DNA from: Blautia coccoides
GTDB taxonomy: Bacteria; Bacillota; Clostridia; Lachnospirales; Lachnospiraceae
NCBI RefSeq assembly: GCF_034355335.1
Contig: NZ_CP136422.1
Location: 5,430,501-5,494,500, forward strand
Length of the DNA stretch: 64,000 bases
Direction of reading: 5' to 3'
In this document: one piece after another, positions 53,503 through 63,582 of the stretch
Numbering within the stretch: the first letter of the stretch is position 1
Layout of the letters: the number at the start of each line of letters is the position of its first letter
Notes under the pieces: model-generated
The model's database searches: none
Seen by the model: the letters and a program-made list of their open reading frames with translations, nothing else
What the model was told of the DNA's origin: nothing
Program-made: the position numbers and the translations under genes

Positions 53503-55575
53503 CTACCGCTGGGGGAAATGCAGGTTAAACTGTGCTTTTCCCTCACTGTCAGCAACCATTTCTACGGTAGCTTCATAACTTTTTCCGGTTCTTTTCGATA
53601 CCAGATCTTTGTAATGGACTTTTCCTTTCTTCAGGAATTTTTTTGCCGTTGCTTTGTCCATCTTCTTCCCCTGGCTTGCAAGGAAATGGTCATCCTTCCA
53701 CAAAGAAAAGCGGCATTCCTGCCCGGTGCAGTAATAATTCTTCTTCCCTTCCCGGACATCACTTCCACAGACCGGGCATTTCCCGATCACTTCTCCCCTG
53801 GCGGTTCCTGGAAAACGGCTGCTTTCCTCCTCTGAAATCGAATGGTAACGGGAAATCAATCCTCCCATCATATCCGTGATCCCATTTAAGAAATGCTCTG
53901 CCATCTCTGTCCCCTGTGCGATATGGTTTAATGCCATCTCCCACTCTGCTGTCATCTTCGGGGACTTGATCTCATCCGGAAGGACTGTGACCAGTACATT
54001 CCCCGCATCTGTCGGCACCAGATTCTTCTTTTCCCTTTTTACAAAGCCGGACTGGATGAGCTTTTCAATGATCCCGGCTCTCGTTGCCGGTGTACCAAGC
54101 CCCTTCTTTTCCGTATCCTCTGTCAGTTCTTCATTGCCTGCCCGCTCCATCGCCGCCAGAAGCGTGTCTTCCGTATACTGGCGGGGCGGCTGCGTGAAGT
54201 TTTCTGAAACAGAAGTGCTGCACGGTCCGATATTCCTTCCAAGGTAAAGGTCAAATTCCGCTTCCTGCTCCGGTTCCCTGACACCCAAAAAGTGTTTCAG
54301 TTTCTTCTCTATCGCCTGGAACCCTTCCTGTTTTGTCTTCCTTGCATTGAAATAAAACGTATGAAAGTTGCAGGTCAGCTGGCACTTATGGGTCTCATAA
54401 ATATAGGGATCCGCCGTTGCGGTGAGTACCCTGGCACTGATCAGATACAGGATGTTCCTCTCCTTCTCTTTCAGCTTCTGAAGATCTGCTTTCTCCACTT
54501 CCGAAGTGGGGATAATTGCATGATGGTCTGATACCTTTTTAGAGTTCAGTACTTTAGAAATATCCGGTTCATACGCAATCCCCTCCGCAAAAGGCATCCT
54601 GGATAACAGCAACTGAATAAGCTGTTTCGTACTGTTCCCCATCTCATCTGTCAGATACTGGCTGTCCGTCCTTGGATACGTCACCAGCTTCTTTTCATAC
54701 ATCTCCTGAACAGAATCCAACGTCTGCTGTGCCGTGTAACCAAAGAGCCGGTTGGCATCCCTCTGGAGAGAAGTCAGGTCATACAGTTTCGGTGCCCGCA
54801 TGGTTTTCGTCTGCACATCTTCTTTCTCCACCTGACACATGCGTTCCTTACAGTCCGATGCCACCTTGTCTGCTTCCTCCTTTTTCTGGAAATGCTCAGA
54901 AACTGCATCGAACTCCCCGAATGTTAAGTGGGCTACATAATATTTTTCTTTTACAAACTCCTTTACCTTCTGGTTCCTGTCCACGATCATGGCAAGGGTC
55001 GGGGTCTGCACCCTGCCCACTTTCAGGTTCTGGTTGTAAAGGACGGAAAAAAGACGGCTCGCATTGATCCCCACCAGCCAGTCTGCTTTTGCCCTGCATA
55101 AGGCTGACTGATAAAGGTCTTCATAACACGAACCGTCTTTCAACGATGCAAACCCTTCTTTAATTGCACGTTCTTCCATGGATGAGATCCAGAGCCTTTT
55201 GACCGGCTTTTTGCATCCTGCCTGCTCATAGACAAAACGGAAGATCAACTCCCCTTCCCTTCCGGCATCTGTGGCACAGATGACCTCATCCACTTCTTTG
55301 CTGTTCATCAGTTTCTTTAAAATCTGGAACTGCTTCTTTGTCCCGTCAAGGACTTTCCTTTTCCATTCTTCCGGTATGATCGGGAGGTCTTCATATCTCC
55401 ATTTTTTGTAACGTTCATCATATTCCGATGCGTCACAGAATGCTACGAGATGCCCAACGCACCACGATATCAGATACTCCTTTCCCTCCACATATCCGTC
55501 TTTCCGTTCCCTTGCTCCGACCACCTTGGCCAGAGCCATCGCAACAGACGGCTTTTCTGCTATTACTAACTTCAT
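53503..55575 (-). CDS. topB: DNA topoisomerase III
   Basis: 690 aa. TOPRIM start KLVIAEKPSVAMALAKVVG, with DAGREGEL, then the topo IA core with active Tyr in LVTYPRTDSQYL. C-terminal Zn-finger CPVCGSDVREGKKNYYCTG and a second FLKKGKVHYKDLVSKRTGKSYEA segment of ICE-type topoisomerases. Start chosen at MKLVIAEK with GAAAGGAAGAG upstream. The gene begins one base after the stop of the MT-A70 gene. It is a conserved ICE gene thought to resolve transfer intermediates. Confidence 0.95.
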   Translation of the reverse strand: MKLVIAEKPSVAMALAKVVGARERKDGYVEGKEYLISWCVGHLVAFCDASEYDERYKKWRYEDLPIIPEEWKRKVLDGTKKQFQILKKLMNSKEVDEVICATDAGREGELIFRFVYEQAGCKKPVKRLWISSMEERAIKEGFASLKDGSCYEDLYQSALCRAKADWLVGINASRLFSVLYNQNLKVGRVQTPTLAMIVDRNQKVKEFVKEKYYVAHLTFGEFDAVSEHFQKKEEADKVASDCKERMCQVEKEDVQTKTMRAPKLYDLTSLQRDANRLFGYTAQQTLDSVQEMYEKKLVTYPRTDSQYLTDEMGNSTKQLIQLLLSRMPFAEGIAYEPDISKVLNSKKVSDHHAIIPTSEVEKADLQKLKEKERNILYLISARVLTATADPYIYETHKCQLTCNFHTFYFNARKTKQEGFQAIEKKLKHFLGVREPEQEAEFDLYLGRNIGPCSTSVSENFTQPPRQYTEDTLLAAMERAGNEELTEDTEKKGLGTPATRAGIIEKLIQSGFVKREKKNLVPTDAGNVLVTVLPDEIKSPKMTAEWEMALNHIAQGTEMAEHFLNGITDMMGGLISRYHSISEEESSRFPGTARGEVIGKCPVCGSDVREGKKNYYCTGQECRFSLWKDDHFLASQGKKMDKATAKKFLKKGKVHYKDLVSKRTGKSYEATVEMVADSEGKAQFNLHFPQR

Positions 55576-55576
55576 C

Positions 55577-56143
55577 TCACTCTTCCTTTCTGCTCTCCAT
55601 TTCAATATCGGATTCTACTTCATTCCCCCAGACATCCCATCCGGGCGTCTTCTGCCTGGCAAACAGCTCAATGCGGGGGACATCTCCCATCAGCTGCACG
55701 ATCCTCTCCCTTGCTTCCTGCGGCTTTTTGCTGTGTTCCTCGATGTGGGATACAATCACCTGATGGACTCCGGCAGACTGCCGTTTCGGTGAACCTCTGG
55801 TTGCCAGGATACAGAATTCGGCATTGCTCCTTGTCCAGTACCCCATTCCCCAGAACAGGCTGTCCGCTTTCTTATTCTGCTTGATCCAGACAAAAGCAAT
55901 GGTCTTATACTGGAATCCCCATGCCTGAAGGACGGAAAGCCCTTCCAGCAGGCACGGGACCGTCACCCACAAAAATAGGGCACAGTCCTTTTCTGCCAGC
56001 TCCGCCACCGGCAGGGCACGGATCTCATCAATCCCCATTGTGGGGTAATGGCTCTCTGCACTCCGCCCTAATCCTTTTTTGGAATACACACGGTACTGCC
56101 ATGGCGGATCTGCATAGATAACCGGATATTTTTTCATTTGCAT
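55577..56143 (-). CDS. MT-A70-like adenine methyltransferase
   Basis: 188 aa. Motif IV DPPW (IYADPPWQYRVYSK) at the N-terminus, then ALFLWVT and WGMGYWTRSNAEFCILATRG-type motifs of the MT-A70 family. It is a small DNA N6-adenine methylase. In ICEs such enzymes may protect transferred DNA against restriction. It is tightly coupled to topoisomerase III. Confidence 0.85.
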   Translation of the reverse strand: MQMKKYPVIYADPPWQYRVYSKKGLGRSAESHYPTMGIDEIRALPVAELAEKDCALFLWVTVPCLLEGLSVLQAWGFQYKTIAFVWIKQNKKADSLFWGMGYWTRSNAEFCILATRGSPKRQSAGVHQVIVSHIEEHSKKPQEARERIVQLMGDVPRIELFARQKTPGWDVWGNEVESDIEMESRKEE

Positions 56144-56155
56144 CAAAACACCCCA

Positions 56156-57538
56156 TTATGATTCCTCATCATCTTCCAGGACTTCCTCTGGATCCTCTTC
56201 ATCCGGAAGTGTCTCTTCTTCCGCATCATCCGGTTCCGCAGGTTCTTCCGCTTCTTCGGTCTCATCATCCTCATATTCATCCTCATCATCGTATTCATGC
56301 TTCGGCTTATAGACCTTGAAGTAATATCCGGCGCCCAACGCACCGGCAGCTGCCAGCCCGATCAAAAGATAGGAACCCACCGGGGATTTATCCTCCGGCA
56401 TCTGCACTTCCTCTGTTTCCGGCTCTTCCTCTTCCGGCTCCTGCGTCGGCTCCGGTTCCTCTGTTTCCGGTTCTGCATACACAGTATCTACTTCCGGAAG
56501 CGTTACCGTATCGGAAAGCGTGAAGTTCATCAGGTCTTTTTCACTGACTTCCGTCAGGAAATACACATTGTCCTGTGACTTGGAATTATCAATGACCAGA
56601 TAAAACACCTTGCCGCTTTTGGTGGAAATGGTGTAAAACTCTTTCGTCCCTTCCGTTGCTGTCTGGGCAATATTTTCTGCATCTTCCCCGGTTGCTGCCA
56701 GTTCTTCTTCAATCCCCGTCACAGTACGTTCATCCACGGTTCCCCTTGCCTCCGTCGGTTCCGATGCCTGTGCGTCCTGCGGAAGCGGGGATGTGGCCGT
56801 TTCTTCCGTTGTGGCAGCACTGCCAGTGGTACTCATATCGCTGTTCGCTGTACTTTGCTGTTGTGCCTGACGTACCGCCCATTCATAATACGGGTTCTGG
56901 AGAGTGTACTTATCGGAAGTATTCCCGGCACCATCCGTCACCGTGATCTCGATCTGCTTTGTGGTAAAGTCTTTCTGTGTAAGCTGGACCTTCAGTTTTC
57001 CATCCGAAAGATCCGTATAGGTAGTACCGTTGACAGTTGCCGCAGAGATCCCGGATACCGCATCATTTCCCTGGATGGTCAGCACACCATCCGTAAGGGA
57101 GGCAGAAAGCGTTGGTTTTTCCGTATCATAACAGCGGATGGAACGGTTCTGTTCATACACCGTCCCTTCTGCATCCGTCACCCGCACATAGACTGTCTGG
57201 TTTCCGTTGATGGTAATGCTTCTGGACTCCGTAACGTCCTGCCAGCTCCCATCTTTCCCAGCCTTTGCTTCGATTTTTGCGACTTTAAAGCCTTCCCCCA
57301 TCTGGCTGGCATCTACAGTAATGGAAACAGAAGTATCTCCCTGTTTCCACCCGTCCGGCTTTTCAATGGCGATGGCAGGGTTTGTGCTCTCCGCCGCATA
57401 AATGCTCTGGGCAGAAAGAAACGGGGTTGCCATACATAAAAATGTGGTAACTGCAAAAATGCCTCTCTTTACGTTACTGCCCCATTTCCTGTGCTTCCCC
57501 GGTGCCCTCTGTTCTTTCATTTTCTCTAAATTCATCAT
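56156..57538 (-). CDS. DUF4366 (CD1107-like) membrane-anchored protein
   Basis: 460 aa. Signal peptide (KRGIFAVTTFLCMATPFLSAQSIYAAE) and Ig/Big-like repeats (about 50-220), a Ser/Thr/Ala-rich part, then a DUF4366-type domain (TISTKSGKVFYLVIDN and NVYFLTEVSEKDLMNF), one membrane helix (GSYLLIGLAAAGALGAGYYF) and a very acidic tail. Conserved in Firmicutes ICE transfer modules; presumed extracellular part of the mating apparatus. Its start overlaps the DUF4315 gene. Confidence 0.85.
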   Translation of the reverse strand: MMNLEKMKEQRAPGKHRKWGSNVKRGIFAVTTFLCMATPFLSAQSIYAAESTNPAIAIEKPDGWKQGDTSVSITVDASQMGEGFKVAKIEAKAGKDGSWQDVTESRSITINGNQTVYVRVTDAEGTVYEQNRSIRCYDTEKPTLSASLTDGVLTIQGNDAVSGISAATVNGTTYTDLSDGKLKVQLTQKDFTTKQIEITVTDGAGNTSDKYTLQNPYYEWAVRQAQQQSTANSDMSTTGSAATTEETATSPLPQDAQASEPTEARGTVDERTVTGIEEELAATGEDAENIAQTATEGTKEFYTISTKSGKVFYLVIDNSKSQDNVYFLTEVSEKDLMNFTLSDTVTLPEVDTVYAEPETEEPEPTQEPEEEEPETEEVQMPEDKSPVGSYLLIGLAAAGALGAGYYFKVYKPKHEYDDEDEYEDDETEEAEEPAEPDDAEEETLPDEEDPEEVLEDDEES

Positions 57539-57794
57539 CAGCTCTTGTTTCCTCCTTCTGGAATCCTGCCAGTGTCGGCAGTTCCGTTTTCATTCTCTCC
57601 CGGAACGCATTCAGTTCCGGTATGGTCATATCCATGCCACGGATGATCCGCACAATCTCCAAATTCTCCGCTTCTGTCTTTGCCGCTTCTGCAGCCTTAA
57701 ACCGCTTCAGGTCTGCTTCATACCGTGCCCTGGATGCCTCCATTTTTTCCTTTGCCTTTTCATAATCGGCAGCTGCTTTTTCAAGGCTCTTCAT
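57474..57794 (-). CDS. DUF4315 family protein
   Basis: 106 aa, coiled coil with KAAADYEKAKEKMEASRARY and an EIVRIIRGMDMTIPELNAFR segment, matching DUF4315 of ICE transfer operons. Overlaps the start of the DUF4366 gene by 65 bases, showing tight coupling. Confidence 0.85.
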   Translation of the reverse strand: MKSLEKAAADYEKAKEKMEASRARYEADLKRFKAAEAAKTEAENLEIVRIIRGMDMTIPELNAFRERMKTELPTLAGFQKEETRADDEFRENERTEGTGEAQEMGQ

Positions 57795-57830
57795 ACTGCT
57801 CCTTTCCGGGCGGCATGACCACCGCCCTTT

Positions 57831-60617
57831 TTACCATCTTCCAAATCCATAAAAATGGCTCTGCCAGTAGGATGAATAAATGGATGTGTACTGTACTGGA
57901 TGCCCGCAGTGGATCATCTGACCGCCGCCTACATAGATACCGATATGCGTTACCGGCACACCTGCATTATAGGTTCCGGTAAAGAAGATCAAGTCTCCCG
58001 GCTGGACATCAGACTCTGATACCGGTGTACAGATATCATAAAGCCCCTGGGCGGTCAGTCTTCCGGTATTCCTTACCCCTGAATTGGTCAGGCAGTAACT
58101 TACAAAACCGGAACAGTCAAACCCGCTTGGGGAATATCCGCCCCATACATACGGGGTTCCCAGATATCTGGCTGCTTCCCGCAGTAGCCTCTGTGCTGCT
58201 TCACTGGTGTACTCATTTCCACCAAAAATGGTTCCTTCCCCTGTTTCCAGATAGAAGATCGGGTTCATGCGTTCCCCGTTTTTGAGAAGTTCCATGTGGA
58301 GATGGCTTCCTGTGGAATTGCCGGTATTTCCTGCAAGCCCTATCACATCCCCTTTGGTAATGGCAGCCCCTGCAGAAACGCTTCTGCTTTTCAGATGTGC
58401 ATACCGCAGTTCATAGCCTTTGCTGTCTTTGATCACCACATAATTGCCATAGCTGTCATTATAGGCAGAAGTTGTTACCGTACCGGTCAGCCCTGCCAGT
58501 ACCTCCGTACCTTCCGGCACTCCGATATCCACTCCATTGTGGAGCTGGTTTGCACCGGAGATTGGATGGATCCGGTATCCATAATAGCTGCTTACGTTGT
58601 AATACCAGTTAAAATCAAATGGCGTCCCGAACATCTGCAGGTTGCCCTTTGTCTCATTGTAGGCGGCAAACAGTTCCCTCTGGAAAATCCCCAGACGGCT
58701 CTGGCAGATGCCCGTCAGGCTGCCGGAATTTAACGTCACATTCAAAACATCCACATCCCTGGTACGTGTCACTTCCACCTCCCGGCTTCCGTTATCATCC
58801 GCAAGGAAACACTCCCAGGTCTGATGCCCATGTGCGGATGCCGCCGAATGGCTGTCATAATACACATCAAACTGGACACCGTAACGGGCAAATGCCCCGG
58901 TATCTTCTACCGTGTATTCCACACCATTCATGACCACCTTTGTCCCCATTGGAACAAACGGGTTGGACGCATCTACCGCAAGGGTATGGTTCGCTGTCGG
59001 ATACACCCCGGATGCCGTCGGTCCTCCTGACCAGATGCCACAGCAGATCGGGCAGTTGCAGTAACCGCTTGTCACAACATTTCCAAGGGATTCCCCTACC
59101 CGGACTGTCGTTGTCTCTGTCACCGTCTCATTCACAGCTTCTGTCTCCAGCTGGTACTGTAGTGCAAACAGCCTGTCCAGTTCCGGCTTGACCTGTTCAA
59201 AGGTAAATTCTTCATACTTGGCAGACAGGTAGCTGATTAAAACAAACGGGTCATGCTCAATCGGTCCGATATTGTACCGGTATTCGTCATGCCCCGGCTC
59301 TTCCGATTCCATCTGGTTAATCCTCTCCTGGAGGTTTGCTTCCAGCTGTGTGTAGTAAAGGTCTGCCTGCCGGATTGCCTCATCCGAAGAGATATAACTG
59401 GTTCCGGTGTAATTGATCAGGCTCTGCATAAATGCCGAGGAACAGGACGTTACACTGGTCATGATGAGGAACATCATCCCGATCAGGGCAACGATACTGA
59501 TATATACCTTCCGGTGTTCCTTGAAAAAGTTGGTAACTTTGCCGCCGATCTTCTTGATATAGTCAATCGTGCCGACCGCTGCAGTCCCCATTGCCTGCTC
59601 ACTCTGTTTTGCTTTGGCATATTCCTTTTTGATCCGTTGTTTCTGGAGCAGCTTCTTCAAATAAGATCTCTCCTGATTTATGGATGATTCTGCCGCAGCC
59701 TGTGCTGTTTTCTTTGTCTGATAAGCACTCGACCGGCTTTTTCTCCGGTTCCTCCTTCTGGCACTTTGCTGTTCCAGATGGTAAAGCCCCTCTGAACCTT
59801 CGGCTAAACTGTTTGCACCTTCCACCGCAGCATTGCCATCATCATTTTTTCTGATCTGGCGGTGGACAGATACTGCCACAGCGGTGCCTGCCTTTTTGAC
59901 AAGGGAAGCATCTTTTGAGCTTTCCCCTTCAAATTTCAGCCGGCTTTTCTTTTTCGCCCCTGCACTTTCTGCATTTTCCTGATAGACCTTTTCTTTCATG
60001 GAATGCTTCTTTGGTGCGTTTTTCTTTTCTTCCTCCGTGTGGGCAAGCTTCTGGTTCCGCTTCTTCTGGGCATCATGGCGGAAATTTACCCCGTCCGCAT
60101 CCATCTGGTTTAATTTAGCGGAAGAATTGCCATCCCTGACTGCTTCTGCCGTCTCCTCATAAGCAAACTTCAGCCTTTGTTTCTGCCCCGGCTTTTTACT
60201 CCCTCCGGTCTGTTTCTTTCTCGCATCTCCCCTTGACTGGGCAAGGTCTGTATGCTTCTCCTGAAGTTTCCCACTGCCATTTTTCTTCTCTTCCAGTGAC
60301 AGTTTGGAACTGGCACTGCCCTCTGCCTGTTCCCGGATCATTTTCCGGGATTTTGCTTGGTCTACTGTCTGTGCCTTTGCCGGTGCATCCCTTGAGTTCT
60401 GCACAGAATGCCTGGCCGGATCCGTACTGTCCTCTCTCGTCCCTCTCCGGTTGGAAAGGTCCAGCCCTTTTCCGGTATCCTTATTTGACATCTGCACATC
60501 CCGGGTACGGCTGCTGACACGAACAGTGGATTTATCTGCCAGGTTTTCTTCTACCAGACCATCCTTTGTCATCTTCTGGACGGTTTTCTCCCTGGCTTTC
60601 ATTCTCTGTTCTGCCAT
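57831..60617 (-). CDS. Transfer-associated cell-wall hydrolase (3D / M23 / NlpC-P60)
   Basis: 928 aa, CD1108-like. Long basic N-terminal region (about 350 residues, disordered), one membrane segment (VYISIVALIGMMFLIMTS, about residue 390), then a 3D-like domain (VEDTGAFARYGVQFDVYYD), an M23 peptidase (GVDIGVPEGTEV ... GSHLHMELL) and NlpC/P60 with catalytic Cys in GFDCSGFVSYC and His in VTHIGIYVGG. It would locally open peptidoglycan for the secretion channel. Preceded by GGAGG. Second gene of a tight transfer module. Confidence 0.9.
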   Translation of the reverse strand: MAEQRMKAREKTVQKMTKDGLVEENLADKSTVRVSSRTRDVQMSNKDTGKGLDLSNRRGTREDSTDPARHSVQNSRDAPAKAQTVDQAKSRKMIREQAEGSASSKLSLEEKKNGSGKLQEKHTDLAQSRGDARKKQTGGSKKPGQKQRLKFAYEETAEAVRDGNSSAKLNQMDADGVNFRHDAQKKRNQKLAHTEEEKKNAPKKHSMKEKVYQENAESAGAKKKSRLKFEGESSKDASLVKKAGTAVAVSVHRQIRKNDDGNAAVEGANSLAEGSEGLYHLEQQSARRRNRRKSRSSAYQTKKTAQAAAESSINQERSYLKKLLQKQRIKKEYAKAKQSEQAMGTAAVGTIDYIKKIGGKVTNFFKEHRKVYISIVALIGMMFLIMTSVTSCSSAFMQSLINYTGTSYISSDEAIRQADLYYTQLEANLQERINQMESEEPGHDEYRYNIGPIEHDPFVLISYLSAKYEEFTFEQVKPELDRLFALQYQLETEAVNETVTETTTVRVGESLGNVVTSGYCNCPICCGIWSGGPTASGVYPTANHTLAVDASNPFVPMGTKVVMNGVEYTVEDTGAFARYGVQFDVYYDSHSAASAHGHQTWECFLADDNGSREVEVTRTRDVDVLNVTLNSGSLTGICQSRLGIFQRELFAAYNETKGNLQMFGTPFDFNWYYNVSSYYGYRIHPISGANQLHNGVDIGVPEGTEVLAGLTGTVTTSAYNDSYGNYVVIKDSKGYELRYAHLKSRSVSAGAAITKGDVIGLAGNTGNSTGSHLHMELLKNGERMNPIFYLETGEGTIFGGNEYTSEAAQRLLREAARYLGTPYVWGGYSPSGFDCSGFVSYCLTNSGVRNTGRLTAQGLYDICTPVSESDVQPGDLIFFTGTYNAGVPVTHIGIYVGGGQMIHCGHPVQYTSIYSSYWQSHFYGFGRW

Positions 60618-60634
60618 CTAATTTTCCTCCTGAA

Positions 60635-60736
60635 TTACTCTGAATGATCTCTCCCACACTGCAATGCACAAATCAGGAAAACACCCATGAGTGTACCTCC
60701 TGAAAATGTAAGAAAATAAGATAATGCTCGTAACAT
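60635..60736 (-). CDS. DUF3789-like micro-protein
   Basis: 33 aa: MLRALSYFLTFSGGTLMGVF, then LICALQCGRD. One membrane helix and the GTLMGVFLICALQ motif match DUF3789 proteins, common at this site in Firmicutes ICEs. AGGAGGT also precedes an internal ATG, so a 17-aa form is possible. Confidence 0.6.
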   Translation of the reverse strand: MLRALSYFLTFSGGTLMGVFLICALQCGRDHSE

Positions 60737-60754
60737 TTTCTCGTTCCTCCCTTC

Positions 60755-63208
60755 CTATGCCTGTTCTCCCGTCTCTTCCGGGCGGGTCGTTAATAACTGA
60801 TACAGTTTGTTCTTCGGGAACCTGTCCACAAACGGGATGATGACATTTCCATAGAACAAAAGCCCCTCACCTTCATTGCTGTTCGTCACATAAGACAGCT
60901 GGGTCGGTGAAATATTCAGCTGCTTCGCCAGGATCTGCCGGTCACCGGATGCCTGGTTGAGCATATAAATAAAATCCGAGTTTTCAAAAATGTTTTCAAT
61001 CTCACGGCTTGCCAGAAGATCCTTGATATTCTGGGTGATACCGGTCGGGATACCTCCCCATTTACGGAACCTCTTCCAGATCTCCACACTGTAGGCTGCC
61101 GTCTGCTCTTCCTTTAAAAGCAGATGGAATTCATCAACATAGTACCGGGTCGATTTATGGGCGGAACGGTTGACCGTTACCCTGTTCCAAACCTGGTCCT
61201 GGACGATAAGCATCCCAATCTTTTTCAGCTGTTTTCCAAGCTCCTTAATGTCAAAGCAGACGATCCGGTTATTGATATCCACGTTTGTCCGGTGGTTGAA
61301 CACATTCAATGAACCGGTAACGTAAATTTCCAGTGCGGTTGCCAGCCGCTGTGCCTCCGGTTCATCCTGCCCACGGAGCAGGTCATACAGATCCTGAAGG
61401 ATTGGCATCTTCTCCGGCACCGGGTCGGAAAGATATTCCTGATACACAAGACGCACACACCGGTCAATGATGGTCTTTTCCACCGGTTCCAGACCGTTCT
61501 TTCCTCCCACGATCAGCTCACACAGCGATAAAATAAAATCCGATTTCAGTGATAACGGATTATCCTCCTCGGAATAGTTAAGGTTTAAGTCCATCGGATT
61601 GATATACTGGGTCGATACCGGTGAGATACGGACTACCTGCCCATGCAGTGCCTGCACCAGCGGGTAATACTCTGCCTCCGGGTCGCAGATGATAATGTCA
61701 TCCTCTGTAATGAGGAAGCAGTTGGTAATCTCCCTTTTTGCAGAGAAGGATTTACCGGAACCCGGAGTGCCTAAGATCAGCCCGTTAGGGTTTTTAAGCC
61801 GCTTCCGGTCTACCATGATCATGTTGTTGGAAAGGGCATTCAGGCCATAATAAAGGGCTTCCCCTTCCTGGAACAGTTCCTGCGTCGTGAATGGCACAAA
61901 GATCGCTGTCGCCGAGGTGGTAAGCCCACGCTGGATCTCGATTCTGTTTACTCCCAGTGGGATACAGGACATCAGCCCCGCTTCCTGCTGGTAATCCAGA
62001 GGCCGCAGGGAACAGTTATATTTCTGTGCGATGCCCTGCACCTGGAAAATGTTGTTGTCCAGTTTCTGCCGTTTCTTTGCCGTATTCATCACAAGGACGG
62101 TGACAAGGAACATCCTCTCATTCCTGGACTGCAGGTCTTCCAGAAGGTTCTTCGCTTCTTCCCCATAGGTCACAAGGTCAGACGGCAGCACATCCATGTC
62201 ATAACCGGAACGCACTGCCCGCTTCTGCTCCTCAATCTTCATCTTGTCCAGGTCAGAGATTTTACTCTTGATCATCTTGATGGCAGAGGTCTGGTCAATG
62301 GACTGGATATGGATATTCACATTGATGCTCTCATCCACATCCAGAAAATCTGCCAGCATACGGTCGGTCAGTTCCGGTGCGAGGATCTGCAGGTAGCTGA
62401 CGCTTCCCAGTGTCTTTCCCATCATAAATGAAGTGTTTTTCGAGAAGTTAAAGGATGTCGGTGCGATAAAATCCTTTGTCTTAAGCCCCGTCTGTGGAAG
62501 CATCTTGTAATTGAACCGGAACGGCTCGATCCGGTCCTGATTGAACACATGGTACATGATCTCAAGACGCTCTACTCCGTTCAATGGATGAGCCTGCGCC
62601 CCAAGGACTTTAAAGTTGTTGAGGATATCTGCCTCAATCCGCTCAAGCCTCGGTCTTGCCACCTTTAAACTCTCCGCTTCAATCCCGAACGTGATATACT
62701 TTGATTTCACCAGACCATTATTCCCTTTGGAAAGCTGGTTCTTTAACATCGTCCGGTATTCTTCCCGGATCTCATTAAAATCATCGTTCTGGTCCGGAAT
62801 ATCAATGCTCTTTTCAAACTCTGCCACATCCACCTGCTGGTTGATAAAAGACAGCTGCACACTGATGGACGAGTCAAAGTAATTCAGGAAATCACAGTAA
62901 TTCTCAAAGATCGTGGTCTTATCCTCATTCAGGGCAAGCTGGTAATTGATATCGTAAAACTGCACGGTTTTGGAAAAAAAGTTTTTCGATACCTGGCAGA
63001 TACCATCCGCAAACATCCGCTGATAAGGGATGCTCTGCTGGGCAGTGTGGGGAATGTTCTTCTGCCGTTTTCTTTCCTTCTCCTGTTTTTTCCTAAGCTT
63101 TTCCTTTTCCCTTTCCTTTTTGTCGTTTCTTTTTCTTCTTTCATGACGGTTTTTTCTTGCCGCCGCTTCCAGGCACTGCTGCTGTGCCTGTTTCTTCTTT
63201 TTTGCCAT
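60755..63208 (-). CDS. VirB4/TraE-type conjugation ATPase
   Basis: 817 aa. Basic Lys/Arg/Glu-rich N-terminus, VirB4 N-terminal domain, then Walker A ILGTPGSGKSFSAKREI near residue 480 and Walker B DIIICDPEAEYYPL, and the GGIPTGITQNIKDLLAS segment. This ATPase powers substrate transport and pilus or channel assembly. It follows PrgI with a 68-base overlap and lies in the transfer operon. Confidence 0.95.
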   Translation of the reverse strand: MAKKKKQAQQQCLEAAARKNRHERRKRNDKKEREKEKLRKKQEKERKRQKNIPHTAQQSIPYQRMFADGICQVSKNFFSKTVQFYDINYQLALNEDKTTIFENYCDFLNYFDSSISVQLSFINQQVDVAEFEKSIDIPDQNDDFNEIREEYRTMLKNQLSKGNNGLVKSKYITFGIEAESLKVARPRLERIEADILNNFKVLGAQAHPLNGVERLEIMYHVFNQDRIEPFRFNYKMLPQTGLKTKDFIAPTSFNFSKNTSFMMGKTLGSVSYLQILAPELTDRMLADFLDVDESINVNIHIQSIDQTSAIKMIKSKISDLDKMKIEEQKRAVRSGYDMDVLPSDLVTYGEEAKNLLEDLQSRNERMFLVTVLVMNTAKKRQKLDNNIFQVQGIAQKYNCSLRPLDYQQEAGLMSCIPLGVNRIEIQRGLTTSATAIFVPFTTQELFQEGEALYYGLNALSNNMIMVDRKRLKNPNGLILGTPGSGKSFSAKREITNCFLITEDDIIICDPEAEYYPLVQALHGQVVRISPVSTQYINPMDLNLNYSEEDNPLSLKSDFILSLCELIVGGKNGLEPVEKTIIDRCVRLVYQEYLSDPVPEKMPILQDLYDLLRGQDEPEAQRLATALEIYVTGSLNVFNHRTNVDINNRIVCFDIKELGKQLKKIGMLIVQDQVWNRVTVNRSAHKSTRYYVDEFHLLLKEEQTAAYSVEIWKRFRKWGGIPTGITQNIKDLLASREIENIFENSDFIYMLNQASGDRQILAKQLNISPTQLSYVTNSNEGEGLLFYGNVIIPFVDRFPKNKLYQLLTTRPEETGEQA

Positions 63209-63554
63209 CCGGCACGCCCTCCTTCTTTACGAGGGAATCCACCGCCTGATAGAAGTTCTCCGTCTGGTACGGACGTTTCGCCGGACAGAGGAATTTCTGG
63301 CGGATGATATTTCCCATCACTTTTTCAAAAGGGAGACCGTCTTTTTCATACATTGCCATAAAGAAAAATGGCAGCATGACAGTTACCATAAGGATCGCTG
63401 ACACGCTGGAACCAAGGGGTTTCTTTGCCAGCAGGTATAACGGGACTCCCACTACTGCGGCAAGCGAAAAAAAGATCAGCTGCCGCTTTGTCAGGTTCAA
63501 TGCTACTTTTGTCTTGACCTTGGTAAGGTCTTTGGGTACTGGTACATACGCCAT
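63141..63554 (-). CDS. PrgI family conjugation membrane protein
   Basis: 137 aa from MAYVPVPKDLTKVKTKV (GAAAGGAG upstream). Two membrane segments (LIFFSLAAVVGVPLYLL; ILMVTVMLPFFFMAMY) and the PrgI pattern including the DLTKVK...KL.F start. A VirB3-like component of the Firmicutes transfer channel; overlaps the VirB4 gene. Confidence 0.85.
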   Translation of the reverse strand: MAYVPVPKDLTKVKTKVALNLTKRQLIFFSLAAVVGVPLYLLAKKPLGSSVSAILMVTVMLPFFFMAMYEKDGLPFEKVMGNIIRQKFLCPAKRPYQTENFYQAVDSLVKKEGVPDGKKEETGTAAVPGSGGKKKPS

Positions 63555-63582
63555 AGGTAGTACTCCTTTCTTTTCCTGCCCA

